A DNA stretch of 64,000 nucleotides from Actinomycetes bacterium (GTDB lineage: Bacteria > Actinomycetota > Acidimicrobiia > Acidimicrobiales > Acidimicrobilacustridaceae): contig JAKOVH010000016.1 in NCBI GenBank assembly GCA_029782145.1, positions 916,001 through 980,000 of the forward strand. Direction: 5' to 3'. Position 1 is the first letter of the stretch. Every line of letters starts with the position of its first letter. The translations under genes and the position numbers were made by a program. A model generated the notes under the pieces. It was not told the origin of the DNA. It saw only the letters and a program-made list of their open reading frames with translations, and ran no database searches. Shown here one piece after another: positions 53,734 to 63,135 of this stretch.

Positions 53734-54893
53734 GTGTCACCGCTCCGCAGGGCTTCGTGGCGGCCGGCATCGCCGCCGGCATCAAGGCGTCCGGCGCCCC
53801 CGACATGTCGCTGGTCGCCACCGCCGACGGGCGGGCCGTGCCGGCCGCCGGGGTGTTCACCCGCAACCTCATGACCGCGGCACCGGTGCGGGTGAGCCGC
53901 GACCACCTGCAGGCCGGGGGCGGTGAGGCGGCGGCCGTGGTGCTCAACAGCGGCAACGCCAACGCCGCCACCGGCGAGGCCGGCATGCGCGACGCGCTGG
54001 AGATGTGCGCGGCGGTGGCCGCCGAGCTCGGCGCCGACCGCCACCAGGTGCTGGTGTGCTCCACCGGGCTCATCGGCATCCCGCTGCCGATGGAGGTCAT
54101 CCGCCCGGCCATACCCCGGCTGGTCGCCGCCCGCTCGCCCGAAGGGGGAGAGGCGGCCGCCACCGCCATCATGACCACCGACACCCACGCCAAGCAGGTC
54201 GTGGTGCACGGCGAGGGGTTCACCGTCGGCGGCATGGCGAAGGGGGCGGCCATGCTCTCGCCGAACATGGCCACCATGCTCGCCGTGCTCACCACCGACG
54301 CCGAGGCCACCCCCGACCAGCTCAAGGCCGCCCTCACCAAGGGAGTGGCCGGCTCGTTCAACGCCCTCGACGTCGACGGCTGCACGTCCACCAACGACAC
54401 CGTGCTGCTGCTCGCCAGCGGTGCCGCCGGCCCCGCTCCCCAGCACGCGCTGGAGGCGGCGGTGGCCGAGGCGTGCGCCGACCTGGCCGGCCAGATGGCC
54501 GGCGACGCCGAGGGCGCCACCAAGGTGGTGCGCGTCAAGGTGGTCGGGGCGCACTCCGACGACGAGGCGCTCGCCGGGGCCCGGGCGGTCGCTCGCAGCC
54601 AGCTGGTGAAGTGCTCGTGGTACGGCTGCGACCCGTACTGGGGCCGCATCGCCAGCGATCTCGGCTCGTGCGGCATCCTGTTCGACCCCGAGCTGGTGTG
54701 CGTCTCCTACGGGGGTGTCACGGTGTGCCGGGGCGGCGTCACCGTGCCCCACGACGACGCCGCGGTGGCCGCCCACATGGCGGGACGCCACCTCGAGGTC
54801 GTGGCCGACCTCGGCCTGGGCGCCGGACGGGCCGAGATCCTCACCAACGACCTCACCCACGCCTACGTCGACGAGAACATGGGGACCTCGTGA
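53730..54893 (+). CDS. argJ: bifunctional ornithine acetyltransferase / N-acetylglutamate synthase
   Basis: A 387-residue self-cleaving enzyme that recycles the acetyl group. The nucleophile Thr, which becomes the N-terminus of the beta chain, is residue 182 in SPNMATML. GGMAKGAAM precedes it, and DVDGCTSTNDTVLLLASG follows, with Cys where many members have Asp or other residues. Whether it is mono- or bifunctional cannot be told from sequence. No argA is present nearby. Confidence 0.95.
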   Translation: MSVTAPQGFVAAGIAAGIKASGAPDMSLVATADGRAVPAAGVFTRNLMTAAPVRVSRDHLQAGGGEAAAVVLNSGNANAATGEAGMRDALEMCAAVAAELGADRHQVLVCSTGLIGIPLPMEVIRPAIPRLVAARSPEGGEAAATAIMTTDTHAKQVVVHGEGFTVGGMAKGAAMLSPNMATMLAVLTTDAEATPDQLKAALTKGVAGSFNALDVDGCTSTNDTVLLLASGAAGPAPQHALEAAVAEACADLAGQMAGDAEGATKVVRVKVVGAHSDDEALAGARAVARSQLVKCSWYGCDPYWGRIASDLGSCGILFDPELVCVSYGGVTVCRGGVTVPHDDAAVAAHMAGRHLEVVADLGLGAGRAEILTNDLTHAYVDENMGTS

Positions 54894-55849
54894 GCGCGCC
54901 CGACCACGCGGCGGCGCCGGCCGCGGCCCCCGCCCCCGGCGCTGGCGCCAAGGCGGGCGCCTCGGCGCCGGCCACGCCGCCGGCGGGCGACGTCGCCACC
55001 GCCGAGGTGCTCATCGAGGCGCTGCCCTACATCCGGCAGTTCTGGGGCAGCACGGTCGTCGTGAAGTACGGCGGCAACGCCATGACCGACCCGGCGCTGG
55101 CCGAGAGCTTCGCCGCCGACGTGGTCCTGCTCCACTCGGTCGGCATCCGGGTCGTGGTCGTGCACGGCGGCGGCCCCCAGATCGGCGAGCTCATGGACCG
55201 GCTGGGCAAGGAGCCGGAGTTCCGCGACGGCCTGCGGGTCACCGACGCCGAGACCCTCGACATCGCCCGCATGGTGCTGGTGGGCAAGGTCAACCGCGAC
55301 ATCGTGGCCGCCATCAACACCCACGGGCCGCTGGCGGTGGGGCTCTCCGGCGAGGATGCCGGGCTCATCCAGGCCGGCCGGCGCGACCCCGCCCTCGGGT
55401 TCGTCGGCGACGTGAAGAAGGTGAACCCCGCCATCGTCCACTCGCTGCTCGCCGAGGACCTCATCCCGGTGGTGTCCACCATCGGGGCCGACCTCGCCGG
55501 CCAGGCCTACAACATCAACGCCGACACGGTGGCCGGCGCCCTCGCCGGGGCCCTGGGCGCCCAGAAGGTCATCTACCTCACCGACATCGCCGGGCTGCTG
55601 CGCGACGTGCACGACCCGGCCAGCCTCATCGCCAGCACGGACACGGCCGAGGTCGCCGAGCTCATCGAGACCGGTGTGCTCTCCGGCGGCATGATCCCCA
55701 AGATCGACGCCTGCCTGGAGGCCCTCGCCGCGGGCGTCCCGTCGGCTCATCTCCTCGACGGCCGGGTGCCCCACGTGGTGCTGCTCGAGCTGTTCACCCG
55801 CGCCGGCGTCGGCACCATGATCACCACCGCCCCGGAGGCTTCGTCGTGA
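54890..55849 (+). CDS. argB: acetylglutamate kinase
   Basis: A 319-residue amino acid kinase. The ATP-binding KYGGNAM, substrate-binding VHGGGPQIGELM and NINADTVAGALA segments are typical. The first about 33 residues are almost only Ala, Pro and Gly, absent from most homologues, and precede the helix (AEVLIEALPYIRQFWG) that in arginine-sensitive kinases mediates hexamer formation. GTG overlaps argJ by 4 nt; argD overlaps its end. Confidence 0.96.
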   Translation: MSAPDHAAAPAAAPAPGAGAKAGASAPATPPAGDVATAEVLIEALPYIRQFWGSTVVVKYGGNAMTDPALAESFAADVVLLHSVGIRVVVVHGGGPQIGELMDRLGKEPEFRDGLRVTDAETLDIARMVLVGKVNRDIVAAINTHGPLAVGLSGEDAGLIQAGRRDPALGFVGDVKKVNPAIVHSLLAEDLIPVVSTIGADLAGQAYNINADTVAGALAGALGAQKVIYLTDIAGLLRDVHDPASLIASTDTAEVAELIETGVLSGGMIPKIDACLEALAAGVPSAHLLDGRVPHVVLLELFTRAGVGTMITTAPEASS

Positions 55850-57093
55850 CCGCCAGCGACACCCACCACCATCCGCACGCGGAGGCCATGGGCGCCCCCC
55901 CGGGCCTCGACCACTGCCCCTTCATGCCCACCTACGGCGCGCCGATGGTGCAGTTCGTGCGGGGCGAGGGCTGCCGGCTGTGGGACCGCGACGGCACCGA
56001 GTACCTCGACTTCCTGGCCGGCATCGCCGTGTGCGGGCTCGGCCACGCCCACCCGGAGGTGGCCGACGCGGTGGCCGAGCAGGCCCGCACCCTGGTGCAC
56101 GTGTCGAACCTGTTCGGCACCGTGCCCGGCGAGGTCGTCGCCATCACCCTCGACCGCCTCCTCGGCGGCGGTGGCCAGGTGTTCTTCTCCAACTCCGGCG
56201 CCGAGGCCAACGAGTGCGCCATCAAGCTCGCCCGCAAGTGGGGCGGGCACGGGCGCTACCAGGTGATCAGCGCCTACGGCTCGTTCCACGGGCGCACCCT
56301 CGCCGCCCTGCACGCCACCGGCCAGCCCCAGAAGTGGGAGGCCTTCCAGCCTCTGCCGGAGGGCTTCCGCCACGTGCCGTGGAACGACCTCGCCGCGCTC
56401 GAGGCGGCCGTCGACCCCTCGGTGGCGGCGGTGCTGCTCGAGCCGGTGCAGGGGGAGGGCGGCGTGAACCCGGCCACCGCCGAGTACTTCGAGGGCGTGC
56501 GCCGCCTGTGCGACGAGCGCGGCCTGCTCTTCATGGTCGACGAGGTGCAGACCGGCCTGGGCCGCACGGGGGAGTGGTTCGGCTTCCAGCACTTCGGCGT
56601 GGAGCCCGACGTCGTCACCGTGGCCAAGGCGCTCGGCAACGGCATGCCCATCGGGGCGTGCTGGGCCCGCCGCGAGGTCGCCGCCGCCTTCGAGCCCGGC
56701 GACCACGCCACCACCTTCGGCGGCCAGCCGCTGGCGGCCGCCGCCGCCCGGGCGACGCTCGAGGTCATGGAGCGCGACAACGCACCGCAGCTCGCCGAGC
56801 ACGCCGGCACCCGCCTGCGCCACCTGCTCGAGGCCGTGCCCGGCGTGGTCGAGGTCCGGGGGCTCGGGCTGCTCCTGGCCGCCCAGCTCGGCGACGGCCT
56901 CGACGCCAGGGCCGTCGCCGCCGACGCCCTCGCCTCGGGCCTGATCGTCAACGCCGTGTCGCCCAGCGCGCTGCGGTTCGCGCCGCCGCTGATCGTGTCG
57001 AACGACGAGGTCGACGACGCGGTGTCGATCCTCACCGAGGTGATCGCCGCCCACACCAACGGCGACGCCGACGCGGCGGAGGCGGCTCGATGA
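55846..57093 (+). CDS. argD: acetylornithine aminotransferase
   Basis: A 415-residue class III PLP aminotransferase. FFSNSGAEANECAIKLAR and SFHGRTLAALHATGQ hold cofactor contacts, VDEVQTGLGRTG the conserved Asp, and TVAKALGNGMPIG the Schiff-base Lys. A His-rich 25-residue N-terminal extension (DTHHHPHAEA) is unusual and could bind metal. GTG start in the argB end. Confidence 0.95.
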   Translation: MTASDTHHHPHAEAMGAPPGLDHCPFMPTYGAPMVQFVRGEGCRLWDRDGTEYLDFLAGIAVCGLGHAHPEVADAVAEQARTLVHVSNLFGTVPGEVVAITLDRLLGGGGQVFFSNSGAEANECAIKLARKWGGHGRYQVISAYGSFHGRTLAALHATGQPQKWEAFQPLPEGFRHVPWNDLAALEAAVDPSVAAVLLEPVQGEGGVNPATAEYFEGVRRLCDERGLLFMVDEVQTGLGRTGEWFGFQHFGVEPDVVTVAKALGNGMPIGACWARREVAAAFEPGDHATTFGGQPLAAAAARATLEVMERDNAPQLAEHAGTRLRHLLEAVPGVVEVRGLGLLLAAQLGDGLDARAVAADALASGLIVNAVSPSALRFAPPLIVSNDEVDDAVSILTEVIAAHTNGDADAAEAAR

Positions 57094-57989
57094 GGCACCT
57101 GCTCGACGTCGACGACCTCAGCCCCGCCGAGCTGCGCCAGGTCCTCGCCTTCGGGGCGGCCCCGGTGGCGCCCCGTGCCCTGGAGGGCCACGGCATGGCG
57201 CTGCTGTTCGAGAAGCCCTCGGCCCGCACCCGCAACTCCATGGAGATGGCGGTCGTGCAGCTCGGCGGCCACCCCGTCACCATCCGCCCCGACGAGGTCG
57301 GCCTCGACACCCGAGAGACCGTCGAGGACGTCACCCGCACGCTGTGCTGCTACCACGCGGCCATCGGGGCGCGGGTGTTCGAGCACGCCAAGCTCGAGCG
57401 CATGGTGGCGGTGTCGAGCGTGCCGGTCGTGAACCTGCTCTCCGACGACGCCCACCCGCTGCAGGCCCTCGCCGACGTGCTCACCCTGGCCGACGAGCTC
57501 GGCGGCGTCGACGACCTCGCCGGGCGCAGCATCGCCTACGTGGGCGACGGCAACAACGTGGCCCGCAGCCTGGCCCTCGCCGCCGGCATGGTGGGCATGG
57601 ACGTGCGCATCGCCACACCGGCCGGCTACGAGCTGTCGGCCGCCGACCTCGAGCGCATCCGGGCCGCCGGGGTCGAGCCCCGCTGCACCCATGACCCGAC
57701 CGAGGCGGTGGAGGGCGCCGACGCCGTCTACACCGACGTGTGGGCGTCGATGGGCCAGGAGGCCGAGGCCAGCGCCCGCCGCGAGGCGTTCGCCGGCTTC
57801 ACCGTCGACGCCGCCCTCATGGTCGGGGCGGCCGAGAAGGCGGTGTTCCTGCACTGCCTGCCCGCCCACCGCGGCGAGGAGGTCTCGAGCGAGGTGCTCG
57901 AGGGCCCCCAGAGCCGGGTGTGGCCCCAGGCCGCCAACCGCATGCACGCGGCGCGAGGCGCCCTGGCGTGGCTGATGGAGCACCGATGA
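57090..57989 (+). CDS. argF: ornithine carbamoyltransferase
   Basis: A 299-residue enzyme forming citrulline. The carbamoyl-phosphate loop reads FEKPSARTRNSME, with Ala in place of the usual Thr of STRTR. DDAHPLQALAD and the ornithine-side HCLPAHRGEEV motif are intact. The carbamoyl phosphate comes from CarAB, encoded in the pyr operon of this window. ATG overlaps argD; the stop overlaps argR. Confidence 0.95.
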   Translation: MRHLLDVDDLSPAELRQVLAFGAAPVAPRALEGHGMALLFEKPSARTRNSMEMAVVQLGGHPVTIRPDEVGLDTRETVEDVTRTLCCYHAAIGARVFEHAKLERMVAVSSVPVVNLLSDDAHPLQALADVLTLADELGGVDDLAGRSIAYVGDGNNVARSLALAAGMVGMDVRIATPAGYELSAADLERIRAAGVEPRCTHDPTEAVEGADAVYTDVWASMGQEAEASARREAFAGFTVDAALMVGAAEKAVFLHCLPAHRGEEVSSEVLEGPQSRVWPQAANRMHAARGALAWLMEHR

Positions 57990-58516
57990 GCGACCGGTCG
58001 AGGGAGACGCCGCGCAAGGAGCCGGCCAGGGAGCCGGTCAAGGAACCGGCCAAGCTGGGCAAGACCCAGCGCCAGTACCTCGTGGCCAAGCTCATCGAGG
58101 CCCAGGCCGTGCCGAACCAGGCGGCCCTGGTCGAGCTGCTGGCCGCCGAGGGTGTGGTGGCCACCCAGGCCACCGTCTCGCGCGACCTCGAGGACCTCGG
58201 CGCCATCAAGGTCCGCATGCCCGGCGGCGAGACCGCCTACGCCATCCCCGCCCTGCCCAAGGAGCAGCTGGCCCCCGAGGACCACCTGCGCCGGGTCTTC
58301 GGCGACTGGGTGGTCGAGGTGGCACACTCCGACAACCTCGTCGTGGTCCGCACGCCCCCCGGCTCGGCCCACGTCGTGGCCTCCGCCCTCGACCGCTCCG
58401 GCATGCCCGGCGTGCTCGGCACCGTGGCCGGCGACGACACGATCCTGGTCGTGGTGGCGGCCGACCTCGGCGGCGCGGCCATGGCCCGCCGCCTCAGCGA
58501 CCTCGCCGGCATCTGA
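57986..58516 (+). CDS. argR: arginine repressor
   Basis: A 176-residue regulator. After a Lys/Glu/Pro-rich leader of about 24 residues, the winged helix-turn-helix reads QAALVELLAAEGVVATQATVSRD in positions about 43-65, followed by LEDLGAIKV. The C-terminal arginine-binding hexamer domain has GTVAGDDTILVV. It very likely binds the ARG box at argC, making a feedback loop within its own operon. ATG overlaps argF by 4 nt. Confidence 0.95.
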   Translation: MSDRSRETPRKEPAREPVKEPAKLGKTQRQYLVAKLIEAQAVPNQAALVELLAAEGVVATQATVSRDLEDLGAIKVRMPGGETAYAIPALPKEQLAPEDHLRRVFGDWVVEVAHSDNLVVVRTPPGSAHVVASALDRSGMPGVLGTVAGDDTILVVVAADLGGAAMARRLSDLAGI

Positions 58517-58558
58517 CCCGGCTCCGACCCGAACCCCCCGAAGCGAAGGAACGAAACG

Positions 58559-59788
58559 ATGGCGAAGCGAGTGGTGCTGGCCTACAGCGGCGGGCTCGAC
58601 ACGTCCGTGGCCGTGCGCTGGATGATCGAGAACCACGGCGTCGAGGTCATCACCGTGGCATGCAACCTCGGCCAGGAGGGCGACTGGGAAGGCCTGCAGG
58701 CCAAGGCGTTCGCCGCCGGCGCGGTCGAGGCCATCGTGGTCGACTGCCGCGAGGAGTTCGCCCGCGACTTCCTGGCGCCCGCGCTCAAGGCCAACGCCCT
58801 CTACGAGGGCCGCTACCCGCTGGTGTCGGCGCTGTCGCGCCCGGTCATCGTGCGCCACCTGGTGGCCGCCGCCCGCTACCACGGCGCCGACGCGGTGGCC
58901 CACGGCTGCACCGGCAAGGGCAACGACCAGGTCCGCTTCGAGGTAGCCACCCGGGCGCTGGCGCCCGACCTCGACATCCTCGCCCCGGTGCGCAACTGGG
59001 GCATGACCCGCGAGATGTCGATCGAGTACGCCGAGGCCCACGACATCCCGGTGCTGGCCACCAAGGAGAAGCTGTACTCCATCGACGACAACCTCTGGGG
59101 TCGGGCCATCGAGTGCGGCGAGATGGAGGACCCGTGGGCCCGCCCGCCCGAAGGGGTGTGGAGCATGACCACGGTCAAGGCGTCCGAGGCCCGTGAGGTC
59201 ACGGTCGGCTTCGAGCAGGGCGTGCCCGTGTCGGTCGACGGCACCCACATGCCGCTGCACGAGCTCGTCGTCGAGATGAACGACATCGTCGGCGCCTACG
59301 GCTGGGGACGCCTCGACATGGTCGAGAACCGCCGGGTGGGCATCAAGAGCCGCGAGACCTACGAGGCCCCTGGTGCCCTGGCCCTCATCGAGGCCCACAA
59401 GGACCTCGAGAGCATCACCCTCGAGCGCGACGTGATGCACGAGAAGCAGCGCCTCGAGGGGCGCTTCGCCGACCTCGTCTACGACGGCATGTGGTACTCG
59501 CCGCTGAAGGAGGCCCTCGACGCCTTCGTCGACTCCACCCAGCGCTACGTCACCGGCGAGGTGCGCCTGCGGCTCGAGCCCGGGCGCTGCTACGTGGTCG
59601 GCCGGCGCAGCCCCCACAGCCTCTACGACTACGGCCTGGCCACCTACGACGCCGCCGACACGTTCAACCACGCCGACTCCGAGGGCTTCGTGAAGCTGTG
59701 GGGCCTCGGCATCCAGACGTGGGCGGCCAAGCAGTCCGCCGCCCTGCCCGGCACGCCGCCGACGGCGTCCGGCGCCACCAACGACTGA
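58559..59788 (+). CDS. argG: argininosuccinate synthase
   Basis: A 409-residue enzyme joining citrulline and aspartate. The N-terminal PP-loop AYSGGLDTSVAVRW binds ATP; GCTGKGNDQVRFE is the citrulline/aspartate region. Length is normal. ATG 58559 follows GAAGGAA at 8 nt. It lies 42 nt after argR; this gap has no ARG box, so it probably relies on the argC promoter. Confidence 0.97.
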   Translation: MAKRVVLAYSGGLDTSVAVRWMIENHGVEVITVACNLGQEGDWEGLQAKAFAAGAVEAIVVDCREEFARDFLAPALKANALYEGRYPLVSALSRPVIVRHLVAAARYHGADAVAHGCTGKGNDQVRFEVATRALAPDLDILAPVRNWGMTREMSIEYAEAHDIPVLATKEKLYSIDDNLWGRAIECGEMEDPWARPPEGVWSMTTVKASEAREVTVGFEQGVPVSVDGTHMPLHELVVEMNDIVGAYGWGRLDMVENRRVGIKSRETYEAPGALALIEAHKDLESITLERDVMHEKQRLEGRFADLVYDGMWYSPLKEALDAFVDSTQRYVTGEVRLRLEPGRCYVVGRRSPHSLYDYGLATYDAADTFNHADSEGFVKLWGLGIQTWAAKQSAALPGTPPTASGATND

Positions 59789-59798
59789 GGCCCCACCG

Positions 59799-61181
59799 AT
59801 GAGCACCCTGTGGCACGGCCGGTTCGAGGGCGGCCCCGCCGAGGAGCTGATGGCGTTCACCGTCAGCCTGCCGTTCGACTCGCGCCTCGCCGTCGACGAC
59901 CTGGCGGGCTCGCGCGCCCACGTGCGGGGCCTCGCCCGCGGCGGCATCCTCACCGAGGCCGAGCGCGACGACGTGCTCGCCGCCCTCGACGCGGTCGAGG
60001 CCGAGCTGGCGGCGGGCACGTTCGCCTTCGTGCCGTCCGACGAGGACATCCACACGGCCGTCGAGCGGCGGGTCACCGAGCTGGCCGGTCCGGCCGGCGC
60101 CAAGCTGCACACGGGCCGCAGCCGCAACGACCAGGTCGCCACCGACCTGCGCCTGTTCGCCAAGCGCGAGCTGGCCGTGGTCGCCGAGCGGGTGCTGGCC
60201 CTCCAGCAGGTCCTGCACGACCGGGCCGTCGAGGCCGGCGACGCCTACCTGCCCGGCTACACCCACCTCCAGCAGGCCCAGCCGGTGCTGCTCGCCCACC
60301 ACCTGCTGGCCCACGGCTGGGCGCTCTCGCGTGACCTCGACCGGCTGGGCGACACCATCCGCCGCCTCGACGTGTCGCCCCTCGGCGCCGGCGCCCTGGC
60401 CGGCTCGTCCCTGCCTCTCGACCCGGCCGGCACCGCCGCCGACCTCGGGTTCGGCGGCGTGTTCCCCAACTCGCTCGACGCCGTGAGCGACCGCGACTTC
60501 GTGGCCGAGGCCCTGTTCGACCTGGCCCTGCTCGGCGTCCACCTCAGCCGCCTGGCCGAGGAGGTCATCCTCTGGTCCACCGAGGAGTTCGGGTTCCTCG
60601 GCCTGGCCGACGCCTACTCGACGGGGTCGTCGATGCTGCCCCAGAAGAAGAACCCGGACATCGCCGAGCTCACCCGGGGCAAGACCGGCCGGCTCATCGG
60701 CAACCTCACCGGCCTGCTCGCCACCCTCAAGGCGCTGCCGCTCGCCTACAACCGCGACCTGCAGGAGGACAAGGAGCCGTTCTTCGACTCCCTCGACACG
60801 GTCGTGCTGGCGTTGGCGGCGATGACCGGCCTGCTGGCCTCGTCGACGTTCCGCCTCGACACCATGGCCGCCGCGGCCGACACCCCCACCAGCGCCGCCA
60901 CCGACCTGGCCGAGCACCTCGTCGCCGGCGGCATGCCGTTCCGCGACGCGCACGCCGTGGTCGGCGCGCTGGTGCGCCGCAGCCTCGACGAGGGCGTCGC
61001 CCTGCGCGATCTGGTCGAGCAGGCGCCGGAGCTGGGCCCCGACGCGGTCTTCCTGCTCGACCGGGGCACCGCCGTGCGCCGGCGCACCACCCCGGGCGGG
61101 GCCGGGCCCGAGCCGGTCGCCGGCCAGCTCGAGGCGTTCGCCGAGCGCCTCGCCGCCGACCGGGGGCGCTGGGGCGGGTGA
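59799..61181 (+). CDS. argH: argininosuccinate lyase
   Basis: A 460-residue lyase giving arginine and fumarate. The fumarase-superfamily signature GSSMLPQKKNPDIAELTRG carries the catalytic Ser loop, and TGRSRNDQVATDLRLF and YTHLQQAQPV are typical. ATG 59799 is 10 nt after argG. The stop overlaps the glycosylase gene by 4 nt, so the DNA repair gene is tied to the arginine operon. Confidence 0.97.
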   Translation: MSTLWHGRFEGGPAEELMAFTVSLPFDSRLAVDDLAGSRAHVRGLARGGILTEAERDDVLAALDAVEAELAAGTFAFVPSDEDIHTAVERRVTELAGPAGAKLHTGRSRNDQVATDLRLFAKRELAVVAERVLALQQVLHDRAVEAGDAYLPGYTHLQQAQPVLLAHHLLAHGWALSRDLDRLGDTIRRLDVSPLGAGALAGSSLPLDPAGTAADLGFGGVFPNSLDAVSDRDFVAEALFDLALLGVHLSRLAEEVILWSTEEFGFLGLADAYSTGSSMLPQKKNPDIAELTRGKTGRLIGNLTGLLATLKALPLAYNRDLQEDKEPFFDSLDTVVLALAAMTGLLASSTFRLDTMAAAADTPTSAATDLAEHLVAGGMPFRDAHAVVGALVRRSLDEGVALRDLVEQAPELGPDAVFLLDRGTAVRRRTTPGGAGPEPVAGQLEAFAERLAADRGRWGG

Positions 61182-61810
61182 GAGGGCGCCGGCTGCGCCG
61201 CTCGTTCTACGCCCGCGACTCGCGCGCCGTGGCGCCCGAGCTGCTCAACAAGGTGCTGGTGCACGGCGGCCGGGCGGCGCGGATCGTGGAGGTCGAGGCC
61301 TACGCCGGCGCCGACGACCCGGGCAGCCACGCCTACCGGGGCCAGACACCGAGGAACCGGGTGATGTTCGGCCCGGCCGGCCACCTCTACGTGTACTTCA
61401 CCTACGGCATGCACTGGTGCGCCAACGCGGTGTGCGGCTCCCCCGGCATGGCCAGCGCCGTGCTGCTGCGAGCGGGCGCGCCGCTGAAAGGCGTCGAGGA
61501 GATGTTCGCGGCCCGCGCCGCCGCCCGCCGGACGCGCGACCTCTGCAGCGGCCCGGCCAAGCTGTGCCAGGCCCTCGCCCTCGACCGGGCCTTCGACGGC
61601 GCCGACCTCGTCACCGCCGATCGGGGTGTGACCATCGTCGACGACGGCACGCCGCCGCCGGCCGAGCCCGGTGTCAGCACCCGCATCGGCCTCTCCGCGG
61701 GGGCCGAGCACCCGTGGCGCTGGTTCGTGCCGGGCGAGCCCAACGTGTCGGCCCACCGGCGCCCTGCGCCGGCGCGCCGGCCCGGCACCGACCCGGTGAC
61801 CCATGGCTGA
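61178..61810 (+). CDS. 3-methyladenine (alkyladenine) DNA glycosylase
   Basis: A 210-residue AAG/MPG-type base excision enzyme. The catalytic Glu is in RIVEVEAYAGADDPGSHAYRG, followed by RNRVMFGPAGHLYVYFTYGMHWC and the C-terminal RIGLSAG...PWRWFVPG. It removes alkylated purines from DNA. GTG start overlaps argH; this argH-glycosylase-tyrS neighbourhood is known in actinobacteria. The next gene starts 8 nt before its stop. Confidence 0.93.
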   Translation: MRGRRLRRSFYARDSRAVAPELLNKVLVHGGRAARIVEVEAYAGADDPGSHAYRGQTPRNRVMFGPAGHLYVYFTYGMHWCANAVCGSPGMASAVLLRAGAPLKGVEEMFAARAAARRTRDLCSGPAKLCQALALDRAFDGADLVTADRGVTIVDDGTPPPAEPGVSTRIGLSAGAEHPWRWFVPGEPNVSAHRRPAPARRPGTDPVTHG

Positions 61811-62426
61811 GCCCACCCTGGCCCGGCCGCGCACCCTGCGCGCCGACGAGCTCGTCCCCGACGCCGATCCCGCCTCGGTCGTGCGCCTCCTCGAGCGCTA
61901 CGAGGCCGTCGACGCCGAGCAGGAGCGGCTGCGGGCCACCATGGTCGCCTTCGCCGCCGCCCACCCCGACGCGCTCTGGCGCAGCTGCCCGGAGGGCCAC
62001 TTCACCGGCTCGGCCCTCGTCGTCGACGCCGACGCCGAACGGGTGCTGGTGCTGTTCCACACCAAGTTGCAGCGCTGGCTGCAGCCCGGAGGCCACGTCG
62101 ACGGCGACGCCGACCTGGCCGGCGCCGCCCTGCGCGAGGCCACCGAGGAGACCGGCATCGTGGGCCTGCGGGTGGTCGCGCCGGCCGTCGACCTCGACAT
62201 CCACGAGGTGCGGCCCCCGGCCGAGCCGCCCCACCTCCACCTCGACGTGCGCTACGTCGTGCTCGCCCCGGAGGACGCCGCCGTGGTCGGCAACCACGAG
62301 TCGCAGGCCCTGCGGTGGGTGGCGCCCGACGAGCTGCCCGCGCTCGGGGCCGACGCCGGCCTGGTGCGCCTGGCCGGTCGGGGCCTGGCCCTGGCCCGCC
62401 GGCTCGGCTCCTCCGCGCCCGGCTGA
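61803..62426 (+). CDS. Nudix hydrolase
   Basis: A 207-residue protein with a Nudix box at about residue 97, GGHVDGDADLAGAALREATEETGI. The metal-binding REATEE core is intact, but the first Glu of the consensus (G-x5-E-x7-REUxEE) is Ala. The N-terminal about 55 residues are helical. The substrate, a nucleoside diphosphate derivative, cannot be told. ATG 61803 overlaps the glycosylase gene by 8 nt. Confidence 0.87.
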   Translation: MAEPTLARPRTLRADELVPDADPASVVRLLERYEAVDAEQERLRATMVAFAAAHPDALWRSCPEGHFTGSALVVDADAERVLVLFHTKLQRWLQPGGHVDGDADLAGAALREATEETGIVGLRVVAPAVDLDIHEVRPPAEPPHLHLDVRYVVLAPEDAAVVGNHESQALRWVAPDELPALGADAGLVRLAGRGLALARRLGSSAPG

Positions 62427-62451
62427 GCCGGCTGAGCCGGCCCACGGCTGA

Positions 62452-63039
62452 TCAGGCGAGGTCGCCCGGCGTCACGCAGTTGGGCATGTCGTTGGCCCGC
62501 CCGGCGAAGAAGTCGATGGGCTCGGTGATCTGGCGCCGGTCCTTCTCGGTGACGTAGAAGCGGGCCGAGGGGTCGGTGGCCAGGGCCTCGACGTAGCGCT
62601 GGCGATCGCCCAGGTAGGTGCGCCAGTCGCCCAGCCACTCGTGGATCATGCGGCCGTCCTTGCTGTCCGGGTCGGGTGCCGCGGCTCCGAGACGGTCGAG
62701 CATGACGGCGAGCTCGGCGTTGGCCTGGGCGATGACCGCGGCGCGGGTGCGGGCGTCCTGGCTCTGGTACGCGGGCTGCAGCTGGGCCAGCCGGGCGGCG
62801 GTGTCGGTGCAGATCGCCTCGGCCTGGGTGGTGAAGGTCGGGTCGGTCAACGTCCCCGGGAAGGTCTTCTCCGTCGGTCCCCAGAGCGCATAGGCCCACA
62901 GCCCGGCGATGGAGATCGCCGCGACCACGGCCGCCACCCGGGCCGCACGCCGGCCGAGCGACAGCGGCTCGGCGTCGTCGAGCGCCTCGTCGAGCTCCGC
63001 ACCGTGAGGGCCGGAGGGTGAGGCGGGCGCGTCGGACAT
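62452..63039 (-). CDS. membrane-anchored hypothetical protein
   Basis: A 195-residue protein with an acidic cytoplasmic N-terminus (residues 1-30), one membrane helix at about 34-53 (VAAVVAAISIAGLWAYALWG) and an outside domain of about 140 residues rich in helix, containing two Cys (AICTDT and MPNCVTP) that could pair. The domain seems to be one of the many actinobacterial extracytoplasmic helical domains without assigned function. ATG 63039 begins just before the conserved part. It converges on the Nudix gene and diverges from tyrS. Confidence 0.7.
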   Translation of the reverse strand: MSDAPASPSGPHGAELDEALDDAEPLSLGRRAARVAAVVAAISIAGLWAYALWGPTEKTFPGTLTDPTFTTQAEAICTDTAARLAQLQPAYQSQDARTRAAVIAQANAELAVMLDRLGAAAPDPDSKDGRMIHEWLGDWRTYLGDRQRYVEALATDPSARFYVTEKDRRQITEPIDFFAGRANDMPNCVTPGDLA

Positions 63040-63135
63040 GGGCTCACTGTGGCCCGCGGCCCTGGTCGCCGCCAGTCGGACCGCCCCCGCGAACCGGCTG
63101 GACGGCGGCGCTGCGAACGGGGAGAGTGACCGGCC

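Noticed and set aside
62427..62451. GCCGGC repeats between the Nudix gene and the converging hypothetical gene as a terminator
   Set aside because: The units are six-base self-complementary words only; too short to support a hairpin call in this GC content.
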